Source: a virus. From it: a DNA stretch of 64,000 nucleotides. The stretch's first letter is position 1. Every line of letters begins with the position of its first letter. The notes under the pieces were generated by a model. That model did not search any database. It was given only the letters and a program-made list of their open reading frames with translations, and had not been told where the DNA came from. A program made the translations under genes and the position numbers. The DNA is taken from positions 91,232 through 155,231 of IMG/VR virus record IMGVR_UViG_3300001398_000002. The stretch is one strand, 5' to 3'. Shown piece by piece: positions 53,546 to 61,169 of this stretch.

Positions 53546-53844
53546 GTCGCCGTCACAGCGTTAGCGCATTCCCTGCGGCTCTAGATGCGGTCGAAGCTAG
53601 AAAAAGCTTCGAAACCGCCTCAAGCATTCTCGCAGGCGCCTCCCACACAGCCAAGTCAATGCCATCGCAAGAGAGTCTACAGAAGGCCTCCAGAGTGCGA
53701 GAACTTTCAACCAAGCTCGTGAACCTCTTAGAGCGCGGTATCACTTCGGGCAACGTCGGCCCCGTGGATGAGGCCGCTAAGTCTCTAGTGAACGAATGTC
53801 TAGCTGTCCAGCGCATGACCCTGCAAGCTCGAAAGAACAAATGA
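53542..53844 (+). CDS. Hypothetical protein (100 aa)
   Basis: MSRRHSVSAFPAALDAVEAR; helical. Overlaps neighbours by 4 bases at both ends, so it belongs to a translationally coupled trio 53291-54107. Confidence 0.7.
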   Translation: MSRRHSVSAFPAALDAVEARKSFETASSILAGASHTAKSMPSQESLQKASRVRELSTKLVNLLERGITSGNVGPVDEAAKSLVNECLAVQRMTLQARKNK

Positions 53845-54107
53845 TCCCCAGCTCGAATGCGTCAAATGCGTCAGATGCGTCAGACGTGATGGAATCCATC
53901 AGCAAAGTGGTCGAACAGTTGCCTGACGACAAGCAAAAGGCCGTCTGGGATAGATTCCACGAGGCCGCTACGCTTTTTCAAGAGGGTAGGCTGGCCGCAG
54001 ATGAGTTCGTTCGACGAATCATCCCAGCCAACTTGTTCACGGCGGAAGAGCGGGCGATCTTGGAAGCCAAGGGAGCTTACCCCCAATACGCCAACAGCCT
54101 TAATTAA
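53841..54107 (+). CDS. Hypothetical protein with NASDAS repeat (88 aa)
   Basis: MIPSSNASNASDASDVMESI: the start is encoded by three tandem near-copies of the 9-mer GCGTCAGAT (about 53858-53884). The rest is helical. Stop overlaps the TnpB copy 4 stop. Confidence 0.65.
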   Translation: MIPSSNASNASDASDVMESISKVVEQLPDDKQKAVWDRFHEAATLFQEGRLAADEFVRRIIPANLFTAEERAILEAKGAYPQYANSLN

Positions 54108-55297
54108 CCTGCTGTCTTTGAGCAGGTTCGTGTCCGGGTTTTGCCCATAAAATCTGAGGATCCTATGGACTTCGGCTGGTCAAATCGACCACTGACCACG
54201 CTCAAACCGAGCGCTTTGATGTTACATCCTGCATTCTGGTCACGATCCATGATGAGGCCGCACTCTGGGCAATCATGGACGCGGTCACGGAGTCCCTTGG
54301 GGACAACGGTTCCGCAGGCATGACACCTCTGTGTGGTCCCTCTTGGATCTACCCCTACCGCTAATTTGCCAGCTTCTTCCGCTTTGCACTTTAGGCAGTG
54401 GATTGTAATTGACCAGGACGCATCTACGATTGATTTCGCTAGATAAGAACCTTCGATCATTGACTGGATCGTGAGGTCTTCGTAACAGACAACGTCAAAC
54501 CGACTGAAGAGTGACTTTGCCAGCTTCCTAGCGTGATCTAATCGCTGATTCTTGATGTGAGCGTGAGCCCTCTGGACAAGGATTTTGGCCCGCTTCCGAC
54601 TAGAACTGCCCTTGCGCTTGCGTTGCAGGGCACGCTGCCGCCGAGCCAGAAGTTCCTGCCCCGCCTTGAAGAACCTGGGGTTCTCGATCGTCTCACCGGA
54701 ATCCAGAGTCGCGAAATGGGTGAGTCCCAGGTCGATACCGACGGACTTCGTGGAGTCGACAACGGTCTCTGGGGAGGTTCCCAAATCGCACTGGAAAATC
54801 ACGAACCAGCGATCCCCTTCTCGCTTGACGAGGATGTCCTTGATCGTTCCCTTGTGAGGGCGGTACTGATTGAAATTCACCAAACCCAATTTGGGGATTT
54901 TGACTTGGGCTGAGCGTTCTTTGATCTTGGGGAGTACTTTAGAGGATCTCATCAACGAAAATGAATCATACCTCTTGCTACCTTTGATCGCTCCTTCGAC
55001 GGATTCTTCCGACGCCTAAAGTCTGGCGAAACACCAGGCTTCCCGCGGTTCAAGTCGCTTAAGCGCTGATCTCAGCACCATCATTGGGATCACTTCAAAA
55101 GCAGGATCCTGAGATCTGATGAGAGTCAGTGACCGGGTCTGATCATTGTAGGAAACGCCCTTTTTGAGCCTGACCCACGAGGACTTCTTCTCTTCCAGGG
55201 CTCCATTGTAAAGACTGCCGCATGTGAGAAGCCAGCCCCTCATGGTCGCTTCCTGACCCCTCGTTGGATGCAGTTGGTAACGAAAGGAACGGATCAT
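54104..55297 (-). pseudogene. TnpB, copy 4, with internal inversion
   Basis: Minus-strand parts: RSFRYQLHPTRGQEATMRGW...LRSALKRL (55297-55056) and SKRYDSFSLM...KSVGIDLGLTHFATL...MDRDQNAGCNIKALGLS (about 54985-54104). Between them, 54986-55055 reads as TnpB on the plus strand (DGFFRRLKSGETPGFPRFKS), so that block is inverted. The final Asp motif also reads NAGCN instead of NAALN. Not functional as one protein. Confidence 0.9.
54986..55055 (+). other. 70-bp inverted block in TnpB copy 4
   Basis: Plus strand encodes FFRRLKSGETPGFPRFKS, the segment missing from the minus-strand frame of copy 4. Confidence 0.85.
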
Positions 55298-55317
55298 TGG
55301 GGTAGGTAGTCTAGCAC

Positions 55318-55587
55318 TTAATTGAGCATCGTCTCGTCATAACCCATCAGTTTTTCGAATAGTTGCTGAGCCTGAAACATCTCCAACTCATTGGGGGTGC
55401 GATTTTTGATGGTGATGCGATAATAGATATCGATGTTCTCCGAATCGTCGGGGGATTCTTTCATCTCAACCCTGACCACCACCTCCGATGGCTGGAGCCT
55501 CAACTCGCTTGCGAGTATCCCGCCCAGGTACGTGCCGATCTCCAGCAGTTCTTCCTCAGGCAGATTAGCCTCCGCTCTAAATTCCAT
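55318..55587 (-). CDS. Hypothetical protein (89 aa)
   Basis: MEFRAEANLPEEELLEIGTY; beta-alpha mix, acidic. Divergent from the small zinc protein at 55624. Function unknown. Confidence 0.65.
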   Translation of the reverse strand: MEFRAEANLPEEELLEIGTYLGGILASELRLQPSEVVVRVEMKESPDDSENIDIYYRITIKNRTPNELEMFQAQQLFEKLMGYDETMLN

Positions 55588-55623
55588 GGGGACCTCCTAT
55601 CTAAGCCGGTGTAAAAACATCCC

Positions 55624-55740
55624 ATGAAACTCTGCTGTGGAGAAGTGCCCTACACTAATTATAGCCTGCGAACGGGCTACTCCATGTACTGCACCATCTG
55701 CTACAAGAGGTCTGACAGGGGGTTACGGTCAAGGCGATGA
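55624..55740 (+). CDS. Small zinc-finger-like protein (38 aa)
   Basis: MKLCCGEVPYTNYSLRTGYS then MYCTICYKR: CC and CTIC form a possible zinc site. GGTGTA lies ten bases before the ATG, which supports the start. Confidence 0.6.
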   Translation: MKLCCGEVPYTNYSLRTGYSMYCTICYKRSDRGLRSRR

Positions 55741-55750
55741 GGCCGAATTC

Positions 55751-56074
55751 GTGTGGGCGCACGGGCCAGAGGGCCTTCCCGCCCAGTGCCCGTTCTGCAA
55801 CTTCCCTGCACGAATCTTGGATCCCATGGGAGAGAACCCTAAGGTGGGGTGTGCTTTGAAGGGCTGCGTTCTTTACGGTCAGCTATTTCCAATCGAGAGG
55901 TGGTGTAAGCCAACCTGCTGGAATGTCGAGCGTTTGGCCATCCGTTGGGAGAAAAAGCCAGAGCTATGGAATGCTCTCAAGGCTCTTCGAAGAGCTGTTG
56001 CCTTGGATGTGCGCGGCAGATTCTTGGCCGACCCTAAAAAAGAGCCCTGTCGTAAACCGCGCAAAGCTGCCTGA
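55751..56074 (+). CDS. Zinc-ribbon protein (about 107 aa)
   Basis: GTG start assumed at 55751. CPFCNFPARIL and VGCALKGC near the N-terminus can bind Zn; the second half is helical and basic. Probably co-transcribed with 55624. Confidence 0.6.
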   Translation: MWAHGPEGLPAQCPFCNFPARILDPMGENPKVGCALKGCVLYGQLFPIERWCKPTCWNVERLAIRWEKKPELWNALKALRRAVALDVRGRFLADPKKEPCRKPRKAA

Positions 56075-56099
56075 AGCCTTTGCTTATACACCTGCTCGG

Positions 56100-56315
56100 A
56101 TGATGGATCTGCCTTTCAGATACTGGGCCCTCGACCTCAGGGGTCGAATGGTCAGCATGTTTCACGACGAATTGTCTGCGGAAACCTACGTCCGGAAACA
56201 GAGTGAGCAGTTAGTGTCCCTTATCCTTAAGGACACTAAGACTGGCTGTCGGTTCAAGTACAATCCTTCAATGGCCTGCTTCGAACTAATTTCCAAACTC
56301 CCGAAGTTATGGTAG
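56100..56315 (+). CDS. Hypothetical protein (71 aa)
   Basis: MMDLPFRYWALDLRGRMVSM; start uncertain because the frame is open further upstream. No motif. Confidence 0.5.
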   Translation: MMDLPFRYWALDLRGRMVSMFHDELSAETYVRKQSEQLVSLILKDTKTGCRFKYNPSMACFELISKLPKLW

Positions 56316-56319
56316 AATC

Positions 56320-56525
56320 CAACTAGGCTTGCCCCGAGCTAGACGTGGTCAAGCTTAGTCATCAGGTCGGCTGAGCAGGTGGAACTTTAGAAACCCCATT
56401 GCCCGCGCAAGCGGGCTAACCCCACACGTTGAAAGGCGTAAGTTGGAAATGGTAATCTAGGAGAACCGATACCCGGTGAAGACGCTGGCCTGGTGACGGT
56501 ACTAATTTTCCAGACAGGGGCGGCG
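56320..56525 (+). ncRNA. Possible structured non-coding RNA
   Basis: About 200 bases without an ORF. Visible hairpins: GCCCGC-GCAA-GCGGGC at about 56410-56425 and ACCG-ATAC-CCGGT near 56465-56479; GGAAAT/ATTTTCC could close the 3' part. No known RNA class recognised. Confidence 0.35.
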
Positions 56526-56540
56526 GTGTATACCAATATT

Positions 56541-56562
56541 TGATTGCTCAGTACGCTGAGAC
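56541..56562 (+). repeat. 22-bp conserved leader repeat, copy 3
   Basis: TGATTGCTCAGTACGCTGAG plus AC, just after GGTGTATACC at 56526-56535 and before the zinc-finger gene at 56571. Confidence 0.75.
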
Positions 56563-56570
56563 AACCCCCG

Positions 56571-56882
56571 GTGTTCCATTGTCAGAAGTGCGGCGTCTCT
56601 GAAGCACTGAAAATGCCGGCAGCTTTGAGCGGGGTCCTCGCCTCTGTGGACAAGTTCAAGGCCGAGCACCTGACCTGCCCGCAGCTATCCTTGCCATTCC
56701 CTGTAGCGTCCTCAACACCTTGTGGTCGCTGCGCAGGCAAAAAACAGGTGCATGTGCCCATGAACTCCAGGCTCATGATGGAGTGTCCTCACTGCGAAGG
56801 TAGCGGTAAAGAACCTCCACAGCCAAAACTCAAGCCATACTGCGCTTGCAGCAGTCCCGGCTGCGACCTCTGTCACCCCTGA
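56571..56882 (+). CDS. Zinc-finger protein, DnaJ-type CxxCxGxG (103 aa)
   Basis: GTG start after the conserved hairpin leader. CQKCG, CGRCAGKKQVHVP and CPHCEGSGK resemble the DnaJ zinc repeats, with a further CACSSPGCDLC at the end. Could bind RNA or chaperones. Confidence 0.65.
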   Translation: MFHCQKCGVSEALKMPAALSGVLASVDKFKAEHLTCPQLSLPFPVASSTPCGRCAGKKQVHVPMNSRLMMECPHCEGSGKEPPQPKLKPYCACSSPGCDLCHP

Positions 56883-57538
56883 CGGAGCAGGTTCTTCACG
56901 ATCGGTCGACGCAGCCAGTTCGTGTCGTCATCCCGGATCTTCTCGAATTCCGGGCGAGGAAACTTGATCCGCCCGACAACCTCAAAGTCGTCCTCGATTT
57001 TGATATAGATCCCTTCCATCCACGAGCTGTCGTCAGTTCCTTCGAGGGAACCTAAATGGGATCGCCACTTAGGCGTCTTGAACGCGGACAGTCCGACGTA
57101 TTGCACGAAGTTGTTGACCTTGCCAAACACTCCTTCGAACAATACCGGCGCCGAGGGGACTCCCAAGGATCCGATGATCTCCGCTCGTTGAGGCGTCGTC
57201 AAGAACCTCTTGGCTTCCTTGTCGTACAGGTCGTACTCGATGAAGTACCCGGGTAATGCATCATAGAAGACCTTATGCTTGGCATAGAGCCATTCACCGA
57301 ACAGGACGTAACGACTCCCTATGGCTCCGTAGAGGGCGTCGATGTTGGAGTGGCCCCATTGCTTGAATAGTTCAAACTGACGCTCTCTGGCGCCTCCTGT
57401 GAGCACGTGGCCCCGACTCTGAAGGATCAGCAGACCCTCAGGGCTGAAGCTGACTCCGGTGTTGGAACCGTCAAGTTTCTCACTGACGATGACCGTGCAC
57501 TTCCGCCAAGCCTTCAAGAGCTTGTCGTCCTTGAGCAC
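56873..57538 (-). CDS. RNA ligase (T4 Rnl2-like family), 5' end possibly frameshifted
   Basis: 221 aa. Nucleotidyltransferase motifs: I EKLDGSN (Lys takes AMP), III FGEWLYAKH, IV MEGIYIKIE, V VGRIKFPR. Upstream, the -1 neighbour frame from ATG 57570 reads as MIK, and the ligase frame reads KYPKTPRLKEVLKDDK, so one extra A in the AAAA run near 57563 seems to break an original start. If real, the gene starts at GTG 57538, overlapping its own AGGAGG. It seals RNA breaks; neighbours include KptA at 60636. Confidence 0.88.
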   Translation of the reverse strand: MLKDDKLLKAWRKCTVIVSEKLDGSNTGVSFSPEGLLILQSRGHVLTGGARERQFELFKQWGHSNIDALYGAIGSRYVLFGEWLYAKHKVFYDALPGYFIEYDLYDKEAKRFLTTPQRAEIIGSLGVPSAPVLFEGVFGKVNNFVQYVGLSAFKTPKWRSHLGSLEGTDDSSWMEGIYIKIEDDFEVVGRIKFPRPEFEKIRDDDTNWLRRPIVKNLLRQG

Positions 57539-57593
57539 CTCCTTGAGACGCGGGGTCTTGGGATATTTTGATCATCGGTGTATATCCTAGCAC

Positions 57594-57728
57594 TTGTCCG
57601 ACCCCGTAGAGCCCAAGAGAACTCCAAAAATCCGCCGCACCCGCCGGGATAGGCGCTACTACGACATCGAGGTCACGCTCATTGAACGCCGCAAAGTAAA
57701 GCGGCGGAAAGTGATTCGGAGAAAATGA
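57594..57728 (+). CDS. Small very basic protein (44 aa)
   Basis: TTG start; SDPVEPKRTPKIRRTRRDRR then YYDIEVTLIERRKVKRRKVI. GGTGTATATCC is upstream. Overlaps the MazG-like gene by ATGA, which supports translation. Confidence 0.55.
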   Translation: MSDPVEPKRTPKIRRTRRDRRYYDIEVTLIERRKVKRRKVIRRK

Positions 57729-57973
57729 GCAGCTACCACCTACGCCCGATCAAGGTTCGAGGAGTCTACGGGTCCCCCTCAAAAATTGCTGAGGAGCTGG
57801 ATGAGCTAGCCGAAGCTTTGGAGCAGGACAACCCCATCCTCGCCCTCTGTGAGCTGGCCGACTTATACGGAGCTATCGAAGGTGTGGCTGAGACTTTGGG
57901 GGTGGCTATGGTCGATGTCGCCAAGATGGCAGCCGGCACCCGCCGCGCCTTCGAGGCTGGAGAGCACAAATGA
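57725..57973 (+). CDS. MazG-like nucleotide pyrophosphohydrolase
   Basis: 82 aa. KIAEELDELAEALEQDNPIL followed by ALCELADLYGAIEG gives the ExxE and ExxD Mg-binding helices of the all-alpha MazG family. Minimal size. It may hydrolyse aberrant NTPs or alarmones. Overlaps both neighbours by 4 bases. Confidence 0.75.
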   Translation: MSSYHLRPIKVRGVYGSPSKIAEELDELAEALEQDNPILALCELADLYGAIEGVAETLGVAMVDVAKMAAGTRRAFEAGEHK

Positions 57974-58533
57974 AACACGGCATCAACTGGGTCAATGTTG
58001 GCAGCGCTGTCGAGATGTACCAAGTCCACGGATACAGGTACGTGGAAGTACCCTGGATTGTCAGTGCCGAAGCCGTGGCGGTGACATTGCCAACCGGAGC
58101 CAAACCGCTGGGGATGGGCAATCAAGGAACCCTTGTGGGCTCTGCCGAGCAGGCTTTCATACAGAAAATGCTCGACGACACCCTAGACTTTGGTAAGCGA
58201 ATGGCCGCCACACCTTGTTTCAGAGACGACACCCCGGACGAGCTTCATCAGAACACCTTCTTCAAGGTAGAGCTGATCGAGTGCCGAAAGACCGATTCCA
58301 AAGACGGGTGGGTACACGCCGCTCTGGGGAACATGGCCTGCCACGCTCTCGACTTCTTTCACTCCCTTGAAGGCGGGGAGGACGCCTATATCCGGCACAC
58401 AGAGGCGGGCCTGGACATCGAATTGAGGGGCGTCGAAATCGGTAGCTACGGTATCCGGCGCCACAGAGATTGGGTCTGGGTCTACGGTACCGGATACGCT
58501 GACCCCAGGTTCAGCGTTGCAGTCAGTCTGTAG
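57970..58533 (+). CDS. Class II aminoacyl-tRNA synthetase-like protein
   Basis: 187 aa. YRYVEVPWIVSAEAVAVTLP, LVGSAEQAFIQKML and ATPCFRDDTPDELHQNTFFK followed by VELI resemble the catalytic core of class II synthetases (motif 2 FRxE reads FRDD here). There is no anticodon-binding domain and motif 3 is unclear. It could be a synthetase-derived enzyme acting on tRNA, protein or nucleotides. Confidence 0.55.
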   Translation: MKHGINWVNVGSAVEMYQVHGYRYVEVPWIVSAEAVAVTLPTGAKPLGMGNQGTLVGSAEQAFIQKMLDDTLDFGKRMAATPCFRDDTPDELHQNTFFKVELIECRKTDSKDGWVHAALGNMACHALDFFHSLEGGEDAYIRHTEAGLDIELRGVEIGSYGIRRHRDWVWVYGTGYADPRFSVAVSL

Positions 58534-59002
58534 GGTCGGAGTTAGCCCACTCCAGTTCCTCGCAGCTCACGTCCATGCCCGCTTCGGCAGCAAGCTGGAT
58601 CACGTGTTTGAGAGGGTCTTCTCCGGCAGGAACGTACTGGGCTAGCCAGGCGATGACACGAAGCCCGTCGGATTGTGCGTGACGTAGGGCGTTATGATCT
58701 GCCCCCGCTTGCATGAGCTTGATGGGATCTTCCCATTTCTCGTGGGAACGGACCGCCTTCTCATACGCCTTCATGGCATCTTCGTACTTCCAGAGAGTGT
58801 CAAGGTCCGCACGCTCGGGCTTGACGGGAGCCTCAGGCTTCTTGTTCGGCTTCTCCGGCACGAAGCCATAGAGCTTCTGGATGGCTCTCATCTGATCCGT
58901 GGTCAGGGCGAGATCCCGGTAGGTCTGTGCTCCCAAGAGTTGGATCAACATGGCCGCTTCAGGCGTGGTGACGGTCGAGCCGTTGTAAGTGGGTCGGTTC
59001 AT
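58523..59002 (-). CDS. Hypothetical protein (159 aa)
   Basis: MNRPTYNGSTVTTPEAAMLI; central Pro/Lys-rich linker (PEKPNKKPEAPVKPERADLD) and helical ends. TTAATTTT-N11-TCCGTT motif nine bases before the ATG. Confidence 0.7.
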   Translation of the reverse strand: MNRPTYNGSTVTTPEAAMLIQLLGAQTYRDLALTTDQMRAIQKLYGFVPEKPNKKPEAPVKPERADLDTLWKYEDAMKAYEKAVRSHEKWEDPIKLMQAGADHNALRHAQSDGLRVIAWLAQYVPAGEDPLKHVIQLAAEAGMDVSCEELEWANSDPTD

Positions 59003-59009
59003 GTCTGTT

Positions 59010-59036
59010 CTAACGGAGCAGGGCCCAGAAAATTAA
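59010..59036 (-). promoter_or_regulatory. Promoter-like motif TTAATTTT-N11-TCCGTT
   Basis: Copy serving 58523-59002, with the usual spacing. Confidence 0.6.
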
Positions 59037-59632
59037 GGACTGATCCGATGCCCTTCGGTCTGCTTGATGATGGCGTCCCGTAGGGATTGAGTACGAGCCC
59101 TGTACTCTGGAGGGGTCAACACGATCATCTTGTCGAACAGGTCGTAATATTTGGCCCTTGTCTCCTTGATCTGCTTGGCCTGGAATTCAGGGGAGGCCTG
59201 GCTCAGAGAACGCAGATTGTCGAGGCGGTCGCAGGCTTTGACCACATAGGCCCGCCAGTCCGTGCACATGTGGAACCGTTCGAGATAGCCCTCTTCAGGG
59301 CACTTAGAGAGGGTCTTCACGATCATGGCCACCTCTTTGCCGAACAGGTGCTCTGTCATCTCCGGGGTGATGTCCCGGGTGTCCTCCAGCCCATCGTGGA
59401 TGAGGGCGGCGATAACCAACTCCGGGAGGACGATCTTGGCGTCTTGGACCACGTTGATCGCTACCCGGCGAACGTGTTCGAAGTAGCGGACGGGCTTTCC
59501 GTCCGCATCCGTCTCCTTGCGGACCTGGGCCCGATGGCCGAACTTGGCGAAGGTGTAGGCCACCTGGACATCGAGCAAAGTGGACGGGGCCAGGAAAGGC
59601 TCCAGCATGGCGAAGAATTCGGCGCGGTTCAT
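59033..59632 (-). CDS. HD hydrolase, RelA/SpoT (MESH1)-like
   Basis: 199 aa from M7; the promoter-like motif at 59639-59666 excludes the earlier Met. AKFGHRAQVRKETDADGKPV, YFEHVRRVA, ALIHDGLEDT and KACDRLDNLRSL match the metal-binding HD pattern of (p)ppGpp hydrolases. It could degrade alarmones during infection. No synthetase domain. Confidence 0.85.
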   Translation of the reverse strand: MNRAEFFAMLEPFLAPSTLLDVQVAYTFAKFGHRAQVRKETDADGKPVRYFEHVRRVAINVVQDAKIVLPELVIAALIHDGLEDTRDITPEMTEHLFGKEVAMIVKTLSKCPEEGYLERFHMCTDWRAYVVKACDRLDNLRSLSQASPEFQAKQIKETRAKYYDLFDKMIVLTPPEYRARTQSLRDAIIKQTEGHRISP

Positions 59633-59638
59633 GATCAG

Positions 59639-59666
59639 TAGAACGGACACGCCCCGAAGAAGTTAA
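59639..59666 (-). promoter_or_regulatory. Promoter-like motif TTAACTTC-N11-TCCGTT
   Basis: Ends nine bases before ATG 59632 and decides that start. Confidence 0.7.
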
Positions 59667-59673
59667 GCTCTTT

Positions 59674-59794
59674 CTGATTCAGCCCACGACATGGGTACAG
59701 CGTCCAAACCGTAGTCACGTGTTCGTGGGCTGAATCAGAGAGAGAATTGCCCCTGGCGTGGACTGCTTGAGGGGAAAGCGCGACACGCCAGGGG
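59674..59794. ncRNA. Two adjacent long perfect hairpins
   Basis: Arms 59674-59689 and 59723-59738 are a 16-bp perfect inverted repeat (CTGATTCAGCCCACGA). Arms 59750-59760 and 59784-59794 are an 11-bp perfect repeat (CCCCTGGCGTG). No ORF. A GGTGTAG motif on the minus strand at about 59856 could drive an RNA through both. Confidence 0.5.
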
Positions 59795-59888
59795 ACTTAG
59801 TAGGCGCCGGAAGCAGCAGGGAGGGGGGTACCTGCACATCGACCGGCTGTCCATTGCTACACCGACTTCTAGCCCGTTTTCGAAAAAA

Positions 59889-59987
59889 TCAGCGAGGGGC
59901 GTGAAATAGTAGAGTGGCCGACATCAGCACGGAAAGAAAGAACAGGACCTCCAGGAGTGTCTCAACCTGGGTCGGTATAGCGATCAT
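59889..59987 (-). CDS. Possible small membrane protein (32 aa)
   Basis: MIAIPTQVETLLEVLFFLSV then LMSATLLFHAPR; GGTGGAG five bases before the ATG. Overlaps the end of 59962-60201. Confidence 0.4.
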   Translation of the reverse strand: MIAIPTQVETLLEVLFFLSVLMSATLLFHAPR

Positions 59988-60201
59988 CTAAGCTCCACCT
60001 GAAGTCCTTGACCGGAGCGCCAATCGCCTGCCTAGCCAAAGCCTTCGTGGCCAAGTCTATCATATCTTGAGCCTTTAGTGTCTCCCAACCCCACGGGACT
60101 CGGACTTCCAGCTGTAGTCCGTTGTAGGACCCTGAATCAGGGGTAGCCCTAAATTTACGACCGTTCCCTAACGTGAAAATCCGCGGAGCTGAAGCAACCA
60201 T
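59962..60201 (-). CDS. Hypothetical protein (79 aa)
   Basis: MVASAPRIFTLGNGRKFRAT; contains VRVPWGWETLKAQDMIDLAT, a segment shared with 63159-63380 (IKAPWGYETLTGPQANRLL), so the two are paralogues of unknown role. Confidence 0.65.
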   Translation of the reverse strand: MVASAPRIFTLGNGRKFRATPDSGSYNGLQLEVRVPWGWETLKAQDMIDLATKALARQAIGAPVKDFRWSLDDRYTDPG

Positions 60202-60227
60202 ATTACAGAGAGTTACTAAAAAGTGCC

Positions 60228-60632
60228 TTATTCGGTGGCACCCAAGGGGAGGAGCCTAGAAGGAATCTCGCCCTCTGGCAAGGCTACGCCACGCTCCTGG
60301 GAAGCTACGGCCATGAAGGCAGCGACCTCGGCCTTGGCCGTGTGCACGACCTTCTCGGTGGCCTCCTGGAACATCTCCAGGAAGAAAGGGGCGTTGGCAG
60401 TCAGTTCTTGGACAGCTTGGTCCAAAGTCTTGGCCGCTGCTTCGCGGTCAGCCTTGGTCAGGTTTTTCTTGGCCATGATCTCGGAGAAGGCCTGCCGCTT
60501 CTTCACGAGGTCCGTGGCCATGCCTTTGATGCGCTCCTTGAACTCAGCTTTGATGTTGTCCCCTTCCGTAGGGATGTTGTCGGGCGGAGCTTCGACGCCT
60601 TTACGATTGAGGCGTTGAATAGTGCAAGGCAC
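60228..60632 (-). CDS. Helical hypothetical protein (134 aa)
   Basis: KAEFKERIKGMATDLVKKRQ and following residues are almost all helix, possibly coiled coil. Divergent from kptA with only 3 bases between the starts. Confidence 0.7.
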   Translation of the reverse strand: MPCTIQRLNRKGVEAPPDNIPTEGDNIKAEFKERIKGMATDLVKKRQAFSEIMAKKNLTKADREAAAKTLDQAVQELTANAPFFLEMFQEATEKVVHTAKAEVAAFMAVASQERGVALPEGEIPSRLLPLGATE

Positions 60633-60635
60633 GCC

Positions 60636-61169
60636 ATGATCAAGCTACAGGTCAAACGAAGCAAGTTGCTCAGCCGGATCCTCCGACATGACCCGGGGGG
60701 TTTCGGGTTGACCCTGGACGAGGCGGGTTGGCTCGATGTCGCCGCATTACTGGGCGTCGTCACCTACATGTCCAGGCAAGACCTCGAAGATGTCGTTGCC
60801 GACAACGACAAGAAGCGCTTCGAGTTCAACGAGGACAAGACTCGAATTCGAGCTTCTCAGGGGCATTCGGTGGAAGTCGGCCTGGGGTACGAAGAGCGGG
60901 AACCTCCGGAGACTCTATATCATGGTACCTCCACCCGATTCGTGGAAGCTGTCTTTGAATCGGGTGGGCTCCAGAAAATGGCCCGGCACCACGTGCACTT
61001 GTCAGCGGATTTGGCTACAGCCCTGATCGTGGCCAATAGGCGTCGCCCGGCCATTATTCTGACCGTGCAAGCGGGTGTCATGCACGCGGACGGGTACAAG
61101 TTCTATCTCTCGACGAACGGAGTCTGGCTAACAGACTCCGTTCCAAAGACATACCTGATCAGCTATTGA
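60636..61169 (+). CDS. kptA: RNA 2'-phosphotransferase (Tpt1/KptA)
   Basis: 177 aa from ATG 60636. SKLLSRILRHDPGGFGLTLD at the N-terminus, DKKRFEFNEDKTRIRASQGH, LYHGTSTRFVEAVF, HVHLSADLATALIV and ILTVQAGVMHADG are the Tpt1 landmarks, including the Arg-His and the NAD-binding H and R residues. The enzyme removes an internal 2'-phosphate from ligated RNA using NAD+. The phage also encodes RNA ligase, a 2H enzyme and NAD+ synthesis genes. Confidence 0.93.
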   Translation: MIKLQVKRSKLLSRILRHDPGGFGLTLDEAGWLDVAALLGVVTYMSRQDLEDVVADNDKKRFEFNEDKTRIRASQGHSVEVGLGYEEREPPETLYHGTSTRFVEAVFESGGLQKMARHHVHLSADLATALIVANRRRPAIILTVQAGVMHADGYKFYLSTNGVWLTDSVPKTYLISY

